A DNA stretch of 6,375 bases from Thiotrichaceae bacterium (GTDB lineage Bacteria > Pseudomonadota > Gammaproteobacteria > Thiotrichales > Thiotrichaceae), in contig JALVDG010000457.1 of NCBI GenBank assembly GCA_027009095.1, forward strand, positions 1-6,375. Reading direction: 5' to 3'. Under the pieces are notes generated by a model. That model saw only the letters and a program-made list of their open reading frames with translations. It was not told the origin of the DNA and made no database searches. A program made the position numbers and the translations under genes. Positions 6,185-6,375 of the stretch are shown here, piece by piece (position 1 is the first letter of the stretch; each line of letters begins with the position of its first letter).

Positions 6185-6213
6185 AGTTTAAGTAGAAACA
6201 CTTCAGCTCTCAA
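6185..6213 (-). promoter_or_regulatory. Candidate sigma-70 promoter of pyrF
   Basis: On the minus strand TTGAGA (6208-6213, five of six matches to TTGACA) and TAAACT (6185-6190, four of six to TATAAT) are separated by exactly 17 bases. Transcription would begin near 6178, giving a leader of about 35 bases that includes the pyrF Shine-Dalgarno. It is the best-spaced promoter I found in the window. No operator-like repeat overlaps it. Confidence 0.45.
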
Positions 6214-6216
6214 CAC

Positions 6217-6260
6217 AAAAAAATAAATGAGATAATTAAGCTTGAGATGTAGCTTCTCAT
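6217..6260 (-). terminator. Candidate minus-strand terminator upstream of pyrF
   Basis: On the minus strand ATGAGA (6255-6260) pairs with TCTCAT (6227-6232). Inside it AGCT (6251-6254) pairs with AGCT (6239-6242), leaving an 8-base loop and a 6-base bulge on one side. The stem is followed at once by TTATTTTTTT (down to 6217), a good T-tract. This would end transcription of a minus-strand gene beyond the right edge, immediately before the pyrF promoter. The bulged stem lowers confidence. Confidence 0.35.
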
Positions 6261-6375
6261 AACTTGCAGGTAGCCTTATAAAACAATAGCTTATAGTGTT
6301 TTACAAAATCAGAAATGATTATTTTTATAGCTAAATTTCATTTTTTCACTTTCTAAAAAGAAAAAATCAATGGTT
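6261..6375. other. Right-edge stretch without a supportable gene
   Basis: This is very AT-rich sequence. A minus-strand frame is open from the edge to a TGA at 6309-6311 (21 codons, including ESEKMKFSYKNNHF) and could be the tail of an off-window gene ending just before the candidate terminator. On the plus strand an ATG at 6370 with a poor purine-rich upstream tract could be the start of a divergent gene. Neither can be decided with so few bases. TAAAACA (6279-6285) and TGTTTTA (6297-6303) form an AT-only-like stem of uncertain meaning. Confidence 0.25.

Noticed and set aside
1..6375. Sigma-54 (-24/-12) promoters ahead of the genes of the cluster
   Set aside because: No TGGC...TTGC element with correct spacing was found by eye in the spacers before rpoN, hpf, rapZ, mgtE or pyrF.

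Overview
The window is an AT-rich stretch of bacterial chromosome carrying the rpoN neighbourhood of a gammaproteobacterium. The evidence is the gene order (lptB, rpoN, a short hibernation-promoting factor, rapZ, then mgtE), the near-E. coli lengths of LptB, RpoN and RapZ, and HPF being the short single-domain form. Genus or species cannot be read from the sequence. AT-rich codons and fairly long spacers would suit a moderately AT-rich marine or host-associated lineage, but that is a guess.

Layout, left to right. The 3' two-thirds of lptB (LPS export ATPase) enters from the left edge on the plus strand. After a 170-bp spacer comes rpoN (sigma-54), then after 100 bp hpf, which has a strong Shine-Dalgarno. 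A clear GC-rich hairpin closes hpf. A 412-bp gap follows in which no plus-strand gene is visible, but an 88-codon open frame without a good start runs on the minus strand. Then come rapZ, a 168-bp spacer with small inverted repeats, and mgtE (Mg2+ channel/transporter). On the minus strand, convergent with mgtE, is pyrF (OMP decarboxylase). It has its own recognisable sigma-70-type promoter, just downstream of a candidate terminator for whatever lies off the right edge. The last ~115 bp hold no supportable gene.

How the genes relate. In many gammaproteobacteria rpoN is followed by hpf, ptsN, rapZ and npr (ptsO), linking nitrogen and phosphate PTS signalling, sigma-54, ribosome hibernation and amino-sugar control. 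Here ptsN and npr are both missing from their usual slots, and hpf and rapZ are separated by a hairpin and a long gap. RapZ also lacks the basic C-terminal residues that E. coli RapZ uses for small-RNA binding. The locus therefore looks like a simplified version of the classical cluster. MgtE and PyrF are ordinary housekeeping proteins. All six main genes look intact, apart from lptB being cut by the window edge. I see no CRISPR array, tRNA, rRNA, insertion sequence, or convincing new multi-gene system. The most unusual part is the hpf-rapZ gap.
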